Positions 26,006-35,098 of a DNA stretch of 64,000 nucleotides are shown here, one piece after another. The translations under genes and the position numbers were made by a program. Positions within the stretch are counted from its first letter, which is position 1; each line of letters opens with the position of its first letter. The notes beneath the pieces were generated by a model. That model did no database searches. It was not told the origin of the DNA and saw only the letters and a program-made list of their open reading frames with translations. The stretch is from Candidatus Bathyarchaeota archaeon (GTDB lineage Archaea; Thermoproteota; Bathyarchaeia; Bathyarchaeales; Bathycorpusculaceae), in assembly GCA_025059195.1 (NCBI GenBank), contig JANXDU010000003.1:21465-85464 (forward strand), in the 5' to 3' direction.

Positions 26006-26968
26006 TTAGCGTCCCCCTTTCTGAGCTTCTTCAAGCGTCAGACCAGTGTAATGCGCGAAAACGTCGTCTAGGCTGGGTTCACTCATGCGGATAGAGGAGA
26101 CAACGGCTCCCTCCATCATCAGCGTGCTCATAATCTTTGGCACCACTTCCTCAACTTTGTTCAAGTATAGACGCAGTGTAGAGGCTTTGGTTCTAATAAC
26201 TTTGACAACTTCTTTAAATTGGTCAAGGCTTTCTATAATTTTTGGCGAAGGCTCAACCTCGAACTGAATCTCGACAACGTCTCCGCCTACAATGCTGTCC
26301 TTGAGCTTCTGGGGTGTATCGCAGACGAGAAGTCTACCTCTATGCATTATGCCCACCCGATCAGAAAGCACATCAGCCTCGTATAGCTCATTAGTTGCAA
26401 GAATAATGGTTGTTCCACTGTCACAGAGTTCTCGAAGCATTCTCCAAATCTTGTGTTTACCAACAACATCAATTTGAGCTGTCGGCTCGTCCACTATGGC
26501 TATTTTAGGCCTCTGAATTAACACTTTAGCTATTTCAACCCTTTTCCGCATTCCGCCGGAAAGCGCGTGAACACTTCTGTGGCGGTAATCCCACATGTCT
26601 AAGGCTTCTAAAACCTCTCGGACTCTCTGTTTGCGCTCTTGGGTTGACAGTCCGCAGACTTTGGCATGCCAGTTGACAACGTCCCAGGGGGTGCTAACCC
26701 ACAGCAGTTTGGGCTCTTGAAAGGCTACGCCCAAAAGCTCGCGAACTTTGTCCGGGTTTTTCCTAACATCATAGCCTCCCACGTAGGCCGTGCCCTCAGT
26801 AGGCCTTATAACCGTTGCAAGCATCAAAATAGTCGTTGTTTTCCCAGCGCCGTTGGGACCGAGAAGACCTAAGATCTCTCCTTCTTCAACCTCCAAGTTG
26901 AGGTGGTCGACCGCTGTGAAGTTTCCAAATTTTTTCGTCAAGTTTTCGATTCTAATTATTGGAGGCAT
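26006..26968 (-). CDS. ABC transporter ATP-binding protein
   Basis: A 320-residue ATPase with Walker A GPNGAGKTT, Q-loop FQEPKLLW, signature LSGGMRKRVEIA, Walker B IAIVDEPTAQID (Asp-x-Asp spacing unusual but Walker B glutamate present) and an extra C-terminal domain of about 90 residues as in drug/lipid exporters of the CcmA/DrrA type. It energises the two adjacent permeases. Confidence 0.95.
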   Translation of the reverse strand: MPPIIRIENLTKKFGNFTAVDHLNLEVEEGEILGLLGPNGAGKTTTILMLATVIRPTEGTAYVGGYDVRKNPDKVRELLGVAFQEPKLLWVSTPWDVVNWHAKVCGLSTQERKQRVREVLEALDMWDYRHRSVHALSGGMRKRVEIAKVLIQRPKIAIVDEPTAQIDVVGKHKIWRMLRELCDSGTTIILATNELYEADVLSDRVGIMHRGRLLVCDTPQKLKDSIVGGDVVEIQFEVEPSPKIIESLDQFKEVVKVIRTKASTLRLYLNKVEEVVPKIMSTLMMEGAVVSSIRMSEPSLDDVFAHYTGLTLEEAQKGGR

Positions 26969-27014
26969 TTTCCCATTCCAGAGACAGAATACACAACGTC
27001 TAAACGTCTAATAC

Positions 27015-28328
27015 TTAAAGTTTACGCACCAATAAATCTGACGCACATTTTTCAGCTTTTTCCATAACAGTCCGCTCGTCCAACGTCTGAACCCTTCTAT
27101 TTTCCATGAGGATTTTACCATCAACTATAACCGTGTCCACATCGCTTCCACGGGCTGAGTAAGCTAAGGCTGCATAAATGTTGTTTAAAGGTTTCAAGTG
27201 GGGCTTTGAAAGATCAACGAGTATAATGTCAGCCCTTTTGCCAACTTCCAAGGAACCTATAACTCCGTCAAGACCTAACGCTTTGGCACCATCCAAAGTT
27301 GCCATTTTCAAAACTTGATAGGCAGACAAAACTTTAGAGTCGCGGTAAAAGCTTTTCTGAAGTAACGCTGCAAACTTCACGGTTTCAAACATGTCAAGCG
27401 AATTATTGCTTGCAGCCCCATCCGTACCCAGCGCCACGTTGACACCTAAATCAATAAGCTCCTTAATCCTCGCAACACCCAAACCAAGCTTCATATTAGC
27501 CACAGGCACATAAACGACGTTAACACGGCGTTCAGCCAGAATGCGCATATCGCTTTCAGACAAGTTTATACAATGAGCTGCAAGCACATGTCCATCAAAA
27601 AGCCCTAATCTGTGAAGGAATTCAACCTCGTTGAGGTTATACTGTCTTTCCAGTTCCTTAAACATTTCAGCGGATTCCGCAAGATGAATGTGAATGCCTA
27701 AACCAAGCTTCAAGGCTTTTTCCCGCACTCTTTTGAGTAATTCTGGACTGCAGCTATACGCAGCGTGGGGAGCCAGCATGGTTTTTATTCGGCCATCTGC
27801 AAATCCGTTAAATTTCTCCGCAAAATCCACGCTTTTATTGAACGTCTTCTCGCCCATTTCCCTACTCCCAGCCTCTATTATCCCCTCCGCTAGAACCCCT
27901 CTTATTCCACTTTCACGGACGGCCTCTGTAACAGCCTCTTCGTGGAAGTACATGTCTGCAAAACATGTTGTTCCACTTTTTAACATCTCCAAACAACCTA
28001 AAAGCGCTCCGGCATAGACATCTTCACGGGTCAATTTTGCCTCCAACGGCCAAATTGTCTCCTGTAGCCAAACGTTTAAAGGCTTGTCTTCAGCTAAACC
28101 GCGAAAGAGAGTCATTGCCACATGGGTGTGGCAGTTTATAATACCGGGCATCGCAACCATGCCCTTGGCGTTTAACGTTTTTTCCGCCTCAATTCCGTGC
28201 GTAGACGAATTTTTACCGAGAAGGATTATCCTTCCGTTTTTAACGGCTATAACTCCATCTTCAATGACACCTTCATCCTTCATTGGTAAGACGATGCATC
28301 CACGAATTAAGAGGTCTGCCTTCTCCAA
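27015..28328 (-). CDS. Amidohydrolase, MTA/SAH or 5'-deoxyadenosine deaminase type
   Basis: A 437-residue amidohydrolase with the metal motif NCHTHVAMTLFRGLAED, HIHLAESAEMF, AAHCINLSE and the catalytic aspartate in LGTDGAASNNSLDM. This set fits the MtaD/DadD family, which deaminates methylthioadenosine, S-adenosylhomocysteine or 5'-deoxyadenosine and so recycles SAM by-products. Several SAM-dependent enzymes (TrmI, Trm1, two radical-SAM enzymes) are in the window. Stand-alone gene; exact substrate unknown. Confidence 0.9.
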   Translation of the reverse strand: MEKADLLIRGCIVLPMKDEGVIEDGVIAVKNGRIILLGKNSSTHGIEAEKTLNAKGMVAMPGIINCHTHVAMTLFRGLAEDKPLNVWLQETIWPLEAKLTREDVYAGALLGCLEMLKSGTTCFADMYFHEEAVTEAVRESGIRGVLAEGIIEAGSREMGEKTFNKSVDFAEKFNGFADGRIKTMLAPHAAYSCSPELLKRVREKALKLGLGIHIHLAESAEMFKELERQYNLNEVEFLHRLGLFDGHVLAAHCINLSESDMRILAERRVNVVYVPVANMKLGLGVARIKELIDLGVNVALGTDGAASNNSLDMFETVKFAALLQKSFYRDSKVLSAYQVLKMATLDGAKALGLDGVIGSLEVGKRADIILVDLSKPHLKPLNNIYAALAYSARGSDVDTVIVDGKILMENRRVQTLDERTVMEKAEKCASDLLVRKL

Positions 28329-28431
28329 GGCTTCACCAAAAACTTGTTACGGGATAGTGACTAATAAAAAGAACGTTAAAGCCTTCGCTTCAGCGTCTCC
28401 TTTCTCCCCACTATTCCTGCTTAGTTGAAGA

Positions 28432-28857
28432 TTATTTAAGAAAAGAAGCTCGTGGTTTTATGCTCTCACCGTTTTTAAGAATGGGATGTAGCGCTGATTG
28501 CGTTTCATCTCCCTCTAAAACCATTCCTTTAGGTATTCCCGCTGCTCCTATTTTCTTGCATATAAAGTTCAATGAATCCTCAGTGAAGCTTAAAAGGTTC
28601 CTTCCTTCAGCTGTGAGCTTATAGACTTTCCTGGGTCTCTCATTGTTCATGTCCCACTCGCTTTTCACATAACCACTTCTTTCTAAGGCGTTCAAGAGGG
28701 GGTAGATGGTGCTTGGTCCAAAATAAACGCCGAAGGTTTTGCGGATCTTGGTTATTATCTGGTAACCGTGCATGGGTTGACCGCTGAGGAACTGGAGCAC
28801 TATCAAGTCTAGGAGACCCTTCATGAGTTTAACTTGAACTTCTTTTGTGTTGTTCAT
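28432..28857 (-). CDS. PadR family transcriptional regulator
   Basis: A 141-residue protein with the PadR winged helix: LDLIVLQFLSGQPMHGYQII and FGPSTIYPLLNALERSGYVK, followed by a helical dimerisation tail. It is divergent from a second PadR gene. Two inverted repeats lie just upstream of its start, suited to autoregulation. PadR proteins usually respond to small hydrophobic ligands and control exporters. Confidence 0.9.
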   Translation of the reverse strand: MNNTKEVQVKLMKGLLDLIVLQFLSGQPMHGYQIITKIRKTFGVYFGPSTIYPLLNALERSGYVKSEWDMNNERPRKVYKLTAEGRNLLSFTEDSLNFICKKIGAAGIPKGMVLEGDETQSALHPILKNGESIKPRASFLK

Positions 28858-28882
28858 TTTGCTTGCCCTCTTCTGTTGTTTT

Positions 28883-28905
28883 GTCTAACAGTTTTTTTGT
28901 TAGAC
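28883..28905. promoter_or_regulatory. Inverted repeat upstream of PadR gene (site 1)
   Basis: GTCTAAC-N9-GTTAGAC, perfect 7-bp arms, with a T-rich spacer. It lies 26 bases before the PadR start. Probable operator. Confidence 0.55.
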
Positions 28906-28913
28906 TTACATAC

Positions 28914-28937
28914 GATATGTTCATTTTTAGACATATC
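28914..28937. promoter_or_regulatory. Inverted repeat upstream of PadR gene (site 2, ATGT...ACAT type)
   Basis: GATATGT-N10-ACATATC, perfect 7-bp arms. The ATGT...ACAT core is the classical PadR recognition pattern. It is nine bases from site 1 and within the divergent PadR/PadR region. Confidence 0.6.
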
Positions 28938-29097
28938 TCAAGACTTTATAGAGACTAAACAGTCATATAAAGCTTCACACACACTCAAAGCATAAAAAGA
29001 CATAACAAAGCATACCCTCTCAACACCTCAAAAGCCACATAAAACATATAAATCCAACAAAAATAAGTCAAAAATAGAACAAGAAAAGGAAAAATCC

Positions 29098-29418
29098 ATG
29101 GAAGAAAACCTCAAAAAGGAAATTGTTCAACACATAACCAAAAACCTACTTGACATCCAAATATTACGCTTAATAGACAAACAACCCACATGGGGATACA
29201 AAATAAAGAAGCAAATAGAATCCTTCTCCGGACTAAAAATACGCCACGGAACCTTATACCCACTGCTACGAAAACTAGAAAACAAGGGTCTAATAACAAG
29301 CCAAAAACAACAACTCGGAAAACGCACAAGAAAAATATACACGACAACAGAAAAAGGAAAGCTATACATAAAAATGTGCTACAAAATGTTGGTAAAGCAA
29401 ATGCAAGACAAGATGTAA
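29098..29418 (+). CDS. PadR family transcriptional regulator (second copy)
   Basis: A 106-residue PadR protein: LLDIQILRLIDKQPTWGYKI and IRHGTLYPLLRKLENKGLIT form the winged helix, with a short tail. Only distantly like the first PadR. The reductase gene starts two bases after its stop, so it is the first gene of the lipid/isoprenoid operon and probably its regulator. Confidence 0.88.
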   Translation: MEENLKKEIVQHITKNLLDIQILRLIDKQPTWGYKIKKQIESFSGLKIRHGTLYPLLRKLENKGLITSQKQQLGKRTRKIYTTTEKGKLYIKMCYKMLVKQMQDKM

Positions 29419-29420
29419 AA

Positions 29421-30449
29421 ATGATTGAAGTAGCAATTGTAGGCGGAGGCCCAGCAGGAGCTTATTGCGCATACAATCTCGCAAAAAACGGAATACCCCC
29501 AACTATTTTTGACCACTCTCATCCGAGGGAAAAACCATGTGGTGGAATGATATCCCCCCTGGCCCAAGAGCTTTTTCCATTTCTGAAGGAACTCCCAATA
29601 GACCAAACCAAAAGGAGAAAAGCCAGTTTCGTGTCCCCTTTCGGAAAAAAATTTACTTTAACTTTCAGAAAAAATGAGGCTATCTGTGTATCCAGGCTTG
29701 ACCTTGACCAATACCTGCTAAATATGGCTCTGCGCGAGGGCGCGAAGTGGGTAAAAGAGAAAGTGCTGAATGTAAGACGAAAGGGAAAATTATGGAAAAT
29801 AAAAACCAACAAAGCCGTTTTTTTGGCTGAAAAGCTTGTAGGCGCAGACGGAGTGAACAGCCTAATTAGAAGGAAAGTCACATCACCGTTGAAAAGTACG
29901 GATAAAGGATTTTGCTGCGGATACTTCGCTGAACACTTGGAGGATGAAGAAATATCCTTTCATTTTCTTCCTCACAGAGAGGGGTATATGTGGATAATCC
30001 CGAGGAAGAATAATACGAGCATAGGGATAGGATGTTCAGAACCACGACTCTCAAAGGGCCTTTTTGAAGAGCTTAATGCGTTCATTAGAACGCATTATCC
30101 CAATATCAAAATTATCTCTAAGTGGGCTGCTTTAATCCCAAACATAAAAGAAAAAGAAACTTTTCGAATTCCAATCGCGGGACCCAATTGGTTGCTTGTC
30201 GGAGACGCCGCTGGCCATGTGGACCCCTTAAACGGAGAAGGAATACCGTACGCGCTTTTAAGTGGTGAATTGGCAGCTCAAGCAATAGCTGAAAACAATC
30301 TGCAACGATATGAGCTGCTTTGGAGGCAAGCTTACGGGTCAAGACTACTATGGGGCGTCAAACTCAGAAAATGGATGTACAAGAAACATGTTTTAGAGTG
30401 TTACTGTCAATACTTAAGAGTTTCAAATTCGCTGTTGGCTAGGGCCTAA
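29421..30449 (+). CDS. Geranylgeranyl reductase family flavoprotein
   Basis: A 342-residue FAD protein from ATG 29421, with the dinucleotide loop VAIVGGGPAGAYCAYNLAKN, the substrate-side motif PCGGMISP and the second FAD motif LLVGDAAGHVDPLNGEGIPY. Such enzymes saturate isoprenoid chains of archaeal lipids or quinones. Followed 33 bases later by a prenyl synthase, consistent with a shared isoprenoid product. The sequence lacks cysteines usually seen near the substrate pocket in some members, so the exact substrate is uncertain. Confidence 0.9.
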   Translation: MIEVAIVGGGPAGAYCAYNLAKNGIPPTIFDHSHPREKPCGGMISPLAQELFPFLKELPIDQTKRRKASFVSPFGKKFTLTFRKNEAICVSRLDLDQYLLNMALREGAKWVKEKVLNVRRKGKLWKIKTNKAVFLAEKLVGADGVNSLIRRKVTSPLKSTDKGFCCGYFAEHLEDEEISFHFLPHREGYMWIIPRKNNTSIGIGCSEPRLSKGLFEELNAFIRTHYPNIKIISKWAALIPNIKEKETFRIPIAGPNWLLVGDAAGHVDPLNGEGIPYALLSGELAAQAIAENNLQRYELLWRQAYGSRLLWGVKLRKWMYKKHVLECYCQYLRVSNSLLARA

Positions 30450-30482
30450 AGCACAAATATCTGAGCATCTACAATTTCAGTT

Positions 30483-31508
30483 ATGGTTAAAAGACCGCCC
30501 AATAAAGGGTTTTCTGGTGAAAAGCTTTCTAAGTATGTAGCTGGGCTGTTCAGGGAAAGAGGAAAAGAAGCCTTAGAAATTGCACGAAAAGTGGTCATGG
30601 GTGAATTGGAAAAATTAAACTGTAAAGAGGTCCGCGAAGCCCTAAAGTACTTCATAAATGACTATTGGAAGGAGACAACGAGGGCTGCCTTAATTTCAAT
30701 AACATGTGAAGCTTTGGGTGGGGAACATCACAAAACCGTACATATAGCTGTTCCGTTAATTCTGATTAGCGGCGCCATCGACATACACGATGACATAATT
30801 GACAGAACAGAGATCAAACGTACCGGCCTAACTGTTTACGGAAAATTTGGCGGAGACATTGCCTTACTTGTCGGTGATGCGTTGCTATTCAAGGGCCTTT
30901 CTCTCTTTCCCCAAGTTTTAGGACATATCGAACCGGAAAAACTGTGCACTATTGTTGAAGTGTTGAAGAGTTCTTTCTTTGAGTTGGGCGACGCTGAAGC
31001 GATGGAGACCTCTCTAAGAAGGAGGAAAACAACATTAGCGGTAGATGAATACATGGAATACGTTAAGAAAAAGGCAGCTGAGGTTGAAGCTTACATGCGA
31101 ATAGCCGCAATAATGGCAGATGCGTCGACAAAGGAAATTGAGGCTATAGCACGATATGGGCGTATACTAGGCATGTTGATCATAATAGGCGATGATAACT
31201 CAGACACTTTGAATCCAAGGGATCTAATAAATAGGATTAAACATGAGGTGCTGCCCCTTCCGTTGATTTACGCCCTTAACAAGGCAAAAGTTAGGAGGAA
31301 GCTAATACCAATTTTACGGAGGAAAAAATTGACAGAGAGAGACGCTAAAAAAATTCTTGATATAGTTTTCGCGGAAAACATATTTGATGAGATAGAAAGG
31401 GATTATATTGCAAAGCTTATTGATGAGGGATTAGAAGCGCTTAAAACTATATCTTTAGATTCAACAGTACTCAATGATGTTATTAAGTCAACATATCCCA
31501 AGGATTAA
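30483..31508 (+). CDS. Polyprenyl synthetase family protein
   Basis: A 341-residue all-helical isoprenyl synthase. First aspartate-rich motif: DIHDDIIDRTEIKRTG. Second: IGDDNSD. Both DDxxD metal sites are therefore retained. It would extend allylic diphosphates to geranylgeranyl or longer chains. It is probably cotranscribed with the reductase; the second motif departs from the common DDILD, which may alter chain length. Confidence 0.88.
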   Translation: MVKRPPNKGFSGEKLSKYVAGLFRERGKEALEIARKVVMGELEKLNCKEVREALKYFINDYWKETTRAALISITCEALGGEHHKTVHIAVPLILISGAIDIHDDIIDRTEIKRTGLTVYGKFGGDIALLVGDALLFKGLSLFPQVLGHIEPEKLCTIVEVLKSSFFELGDAEAMETSLRRRKTTLAVDEYMEYVKKKAAEVEAYMRIAAIMADASTKEIEAIARYGRILGMLIIIGDDNSDTLNPRDLINRIKHEVLPLPLIYALNKAKVRRKLIPILRRKKLTERDAKKILDIVFAENIFDEIERDYIAKLIDEGLEALKTISLDSTVLNDVIKSTYPKD

Positions 31509-31689
31509 TCTAAAGGAAGGGGTATAGTTCCCAGAGCCTAACGGGCACTTTCTTCTCCTTTCTCTTCATAGCGATCTGAACTGTATTTTTGTTGTACAGA
31601 TATATAAATAATTTATGCTTGATTTTCGACCGATATGGTTAATAATCGTTCTGAAGCTATAAACTGGCTTGTCTGGCAGTGGGAGTGTT

Positions 31690-32895
31690 TTGGAAGGGTA
31701 TAAAAGAGATTTACGTGAATTAAGTTTGATGATGTTTCTCTTAGTTGACATGTTCTTGTGGTATTACCTAACCCTCAATACTATTGCTGTAATAGCGGAG
31801 GAGCTTGGTGTCGAACATATGGGGCTTTTATTTGCACAGCATGTGGGGGTGCTGGTCGGAGGTTTTTTAGGGATAGCTTTCTTAAAGGACGGGCTTAGGG
31901 GATTACTTTTATGGACTTTTCTTGGAACAAGTGTATCCTTCCTGCCATTGTTAACACCAGATATTGTGTATTTACGTTTCCAGGAATACTTTTTTGTGCT
32001 GGGGCTTTCGCTTGGCTTAGGAATGCCGTTATGTTTAGGCTTTTTCGCAAAAAGAACCGCCACTGAAAACAGGGGATACATTGGCGGCATAGTTTTGGCT
32101 GTCTCTATTTTCTGTGCCACTCCTATGGTTAGTTTAGTTCGGTTATATGGTTCGCAGACGTTGCTTCTTTTTTTGGGGGTATGGAGAGCGCTTGGGTTTG
32201 TCCCACTTTTAATTTGGAGTAAAGTTCCATGGGAAAAGCCGACTGTTGAGAACACTGAGGAACCCACTCTTTTGTCGCGTAAACTATACCTTTATTGGGT
32301 TCCATGGGCAATATTCAACATCATCGATGGCCTGGAATGGTTGCTTCTGAGGAATTTCGTAAGAGCCATGTTCTCCGCGTATCTAACTTCGCTGCAGTGG
32401 GTGGGTTTTCTTTTCTTAGGGACGTTTGCATTTCTTGGAGGCTACTTGAGCGATTTAGTGGGACGAAAACCGGTGATCATTTTGGGTTTCTCTATGATTG
32501 GTGTTGCCTACGCGGTTATAAGTATGGTTCCAAACTCTTTAGCCGCTTGGTTCTTATTTTACATCTGTAGTGGTGTTTCGTGGGGCTTATTCACCACGAT
32601 TTTTATAGTAGTAATTTGGGGCGACCTGGCTTCAACAAGCGCGAAAGAAAAATACTACCTTGTTGGGATCACTCCATTTTTCATGGCGGCTGCAATTCAA
32701 AAATTTTTTGCTGCGCACTTAATGTTTCTCAGCGAGACAAGCGCTTTTTCTTTGGCAGCTGTCTTCTTATTCGTTGCCGTTTTGCCAATATTGTTTGCTC
32801 CTGAGACTTTGCCTGAGAAAGTGCTTAAAGAAAGAGAGCTTAGAAACTATATTGAGCGGGCTAAGCGGGTTAAAGAAAAGTTTACCAGAGGTTAA
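31690..32895 (+). CDS. Major facilitator superfamily transporter
   Basis: About 401 residues with twelve predicted membrane helices and the MFS loop motif GGYLSDLVGRKPVI between helices in the second half. TTG 31690 is preferred (GGGAG four bases upstream) to TTG 31669. It lies after the prenyl synthase and ends 26 bases before the radical-SAM gene. Substrate unknown; the context suggests export of a modified product. Confidence 0.85.
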   Translation: MEGYKRDLRELSLMMFLLVDMFLWYYLTLNTIAVIAEELGVEHMGLLFAQHVGVLVGGFLGIAFLKDGLRGLLLWTFLGTSVSFLPLLTPDIVYLRFQEYFFVLGLSLGLGMPLCLGFFAKRTATENRGYIGGIVLAVSIFCATPMVSLVRLYGSQTLLLFLGVWRALGFVPLLIWSKVPWEKPTVENTEEPTLLSRKLYLYWVPWAIFNIIDGLEWLLLRNFVRAMFSAYLTSLQWVGFLFLGTFAFLGGYLSDLVGRKPVIILGFSMIGVAYAVISMVPNSLAAWFLFYICSGVSWGLFTTIFIVVIWGDLASTSAKEKYYLVGITPFFMAAAIQKFFAAHLMFLSETSAFSLAAVFLFVAVLPILFAPETLPEKVLKERELRNYIERAKRVKEKFTRG

Positions 32896-32921
32896 TTCAG
32901 CTTTTCTTGTTGGTGATAGGC

Positions 32922-34043
32922 TTGTTCTTTCACTTGATGGTGACAACCGAATGTGATTTGGAGTGTCTTTACTGTTTTGGTGAAGCCTCAGAGGATTTTG
33001 GCGATGATTTTGGCGGTTTTAGTGTTGATTACTCGTTGCCTAAGCGTTTAAGTTTTGATTTGGGTTTGTTGGAGCGTTTTTGCAGCTTGGATTCAGACTG
33101 TGTTTTGATTTTTTATGGTGGGGAGCCCCTATTATATTTGGATGACGTTAGGCGGATTATGGATCGCGTTAAAGTCAAACATTTCGTTGTTCAGACTAAT
33201 GGTTTGCGTCTTGCCAGCCTGGAACCGGAATACTTGAACCGTTTCAGTGTTATTTTGGTTTCCATCGACGGTGACGAAGTTCTAACAGACTTTTATCGTG
33301 GGAGGGGTGTTTACCGCAAGGTTATGGAAAACTTGAGGAGGATCAAGCGTAATGGTTTTCAAGGGGAGGTTATCGCGCGGATGACTGTTATGGAGGAAAC
33401 TGATATTTATAGGCAAGTTCTATGGTTGCTGAACAACAGCGAGTTTCCTTTTTCATCTGTTCATTGGCAGCTTAACGCTGGTTTTTGGAGCGACTTTGAA
33501 AAGCGAAAATTTCGGAAGTGGAGCGAAGAAAGTTACAATCCTGGAATCCGTCGCCTTGTCAGGTTTTGGGTTGACTACATGGAGAAGCACGGCGTTGTTC
33601 TGCGCTTGTATCCATTTCTTGGGGTTGCCCAATCTCTTTTGAAAGGTGAGGAAAACGCGCCTTTGCGCTGTGGTGCGGGATGGATAAACTATGCCATCCA
33701 GACGGATGGCTACATAGTGCCTTGTCCAAGCATGTGGGGGATGCGGGACTTTTACTTGGGGCACATAAGTATGGCGCATCCACTTAGGTTGAGAAAAATT
33801 TTTGTTGGCGAGCCTTGCACAAGTTGTAGGATATTTAATGTTTGCGGGGGTAGATGTCTCTACGCGAACATGACGAAGCGTTGGAAGCCCGAAGCCTACA
33901 AGACGGTCTGCGAAACCGTTGAAAACATGGTTAAAGCCATAGCCAATGAAATTCCAAGAATTAGACGACTAATCGAAGCTAGAGTAATAAAAATGGAGGA
34001 CTTCGAATTTATGCAGTACATAGGCTGCGAGATAATCCCTTAA
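32922..34043 (+). CDS. Radical SAM/SPASM enzyme, putative peptide-modifying (AF0577-like)
   Basis: About 373 residues from TTG 32922 (GGTGA upstream). The radical-SAM cluster motif is CDLECLYC, with IFYGGEPLL following; the C-terminal SPASM region carries RCGAGW, VPCPSM and CTSCRIFNVCGGRC for extra [4Fe-4S] clusters. The opening FFHLMVTTECDLECLYCFGE matches the archaeal AF0577-type family thought to modify peptides. No obvious precursor peptide is adjacent. SAM radical chemistry on a peptide or protein is inferred. Confidence 0.88.
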   Translation: MFFHLMVTTECDLECLYCFGEASEDFGDDFGGFSVDYSLPKRLSFDLGLLERFCSLDSDCVLIFYGGEPLLYLDDVRRIMDRVKVKHFVVQTNGLRLASLEPEYLNRFSVILVSIDGDEVLTDFYRGRGVYRKVMENLRRIKRNGFQGEVIARMTVMEETDIYRQVLWLLNNSEFPFSSVHWQLNAGFWSDFEKRKFRKWSEESYNPGIRRLVRFWVDYMEKHGVVLRLYPFLGVAQSLLKGEENAPLRCGAGWINYAIQTDGYIVPCPSMWGMRDFYLGHISMAHPLRLRKIFVGEPCTSCRIFNVCGGRCLYANMTKRWKPEAYKTVCETVENMVKAIANEIPRIRRLIEARVIKMEDFEFMQYIGCEIIP

Positions 34044-34063
34044 ATGCAGAGCCGGCAGCGTTT

Positions 34064-34213
34064 TCACTTTCTGGTTTGAACTATGTTTTCTATAGTTTGA
34101 GTGAAACGGCAGCTGTCACAGAGACCGTCCTTGTCTGTTGCGTCTCTTCTGCCACATTTCGTACATTTGATAGAGTTGGTGTCTTTATTCTTTCGGAAGA
34201 TTCCTTTCAACAT
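34064..34213 (-). CDS. Small zinc-finger protein (49 aa)
   Basis: A 49-residue basic protein: CTKCGRRDATDKDGLCDSC forms one four-cysteine zinc site, flanked by basic and polar residues. It is antisense to and just downstream of the radical-SAM gene. Function unknown; size and motif are like many archaeal mini zinc fingers. Confidence 0.65.
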   Translation of the reverse strand: MLKGIFRKNKDTNSIKCTKCGRRDATDKDGLCDSCRFTQTIENIVQTRK

Positions 34214-34307
34214 TCTTATCCAGAGTTAAATGTTGCTTTATCATTATGAAAATATGGTTTGTGAAAGTTAAATATGGATTTTGACTCAATGTTCGTGGAG
34301 ATTTGGA

Positions 34308-35021
34308 TTGGCCAGCTTTATTGAAGTTGAGGGTAAAATATTAGAGGGAACTTTTGAAAGGAGGTTGACTAGGTTTTCGGCTTTAGTGAAAGTTGACGGG
34401 AAAACCTTACCGTGTTTCCTGCCTAACCCCGGAAGGCTTCGCGAGCTTCTGGCCCATGATGTAAGGGTGGTTTTGAGGGAGGGCCCCATTGCAAAGGGTG
34501 GAAGAAAAACCGTTTACGATATTATAGGTGTTTACAGCGGTGATGTGATTGTTTCTGTTGATTCACATTTTCCTAATAGGCTTGTTTTTGAAGCTTTGAA
34601 GAAGGGGGATTTACCGGAATTCCACGGTTATGAAGTTATTAAACCCGAACCCCGTCGCGGGCTTATGAGGTTTGACTTTCTCCTCCGCGGCGGACCGGCG
34701 GTTAAACCTTGTCTCTTAGAGGTTAAGTCTTGCACTCTCGTTCGGGAAGGAGTTGCTCTGTTTCCAGACGCTCCGACAGAGAGGGGCACTAAACACGTTT
34801 TAGAGCTTGCTAAAGCCTTAAATGAAGGGTTTAGGGCTGCCGTGCTTTTTATTATCCAAAGAAGGGACGCCAAAGTTTTTACGCCAAACGATGAAACTGA
34901 CCCTAAATTTGGAGCAGCCCTTCGAGAAGCGGCAAAAAAAGGAGTGGAGGTCTACGCCTACTCGGCAAGCTTTACTGGAAAAAGGATGGTGTTAAACGGG
35001 AAAGTCAAAGTTATGCTTTAA
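34308..35021 (+). CDS. sfsA: SfsA family DNA/RNA-binding nuclease-like protein
   Basis: About 237 residues with the SfsA signature: an OB-like N-terminal domain (KTLPCFLPNPGRLRELL) and the nuclease-like core (RFDFLLRG, CLLEVKSCTL, PDAPTERGTKHVLEL). TTG 34308 is chosen because TGGAGAT lies just upstream; TTG 34281 is possible. The family resembles restriction-endonuclease-fold nucleases; its biological role is poorly known. Confidence 0.92.
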   Translation: MASFIEVEGKILEGTFERRLTRFSALVKVDGKTLPCFLPNPGRLRELLAHDVRVVLREGPIAKGGRKTVYDIIGVYSGDVIVSVDSHFPNRLVFEALKKGDLPEFHGYEVIKPEPRRGLMRFDFLLRGGPAVKPCLLEVKSCTLVREGVALFPDAPTERGTKHVLELAKALNEGFRAAVLFIIQRRDAKVFTPNDETDPKFGAALREAAKKGVEVYAYSASFTGKRMVLNGKVKVML

Positions 35022-35098
35022 ACATTTGGCTTGAAGCTTTGGAAGGAGAAATTATAAAAACGAGTTTTATTTGAACATTTAACCAAAAAACAGGTGGA

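Noticed and set aside
29190..29420. 5' extension of the geranylgeranyl reductase gene
   Set aside because: The extension runs through the PadR gene in another frame and is lysine/threonine-rich shadow; ATG 29421 begins exactly at the FAD motif.
34064..34213. 49-residue Cys protein as RiPP precursor for the radical-SAM enzyme
   Set aside because: Opposite strand, zinc-finger spacing, and no leader/core layout; kept only as a neighbour.
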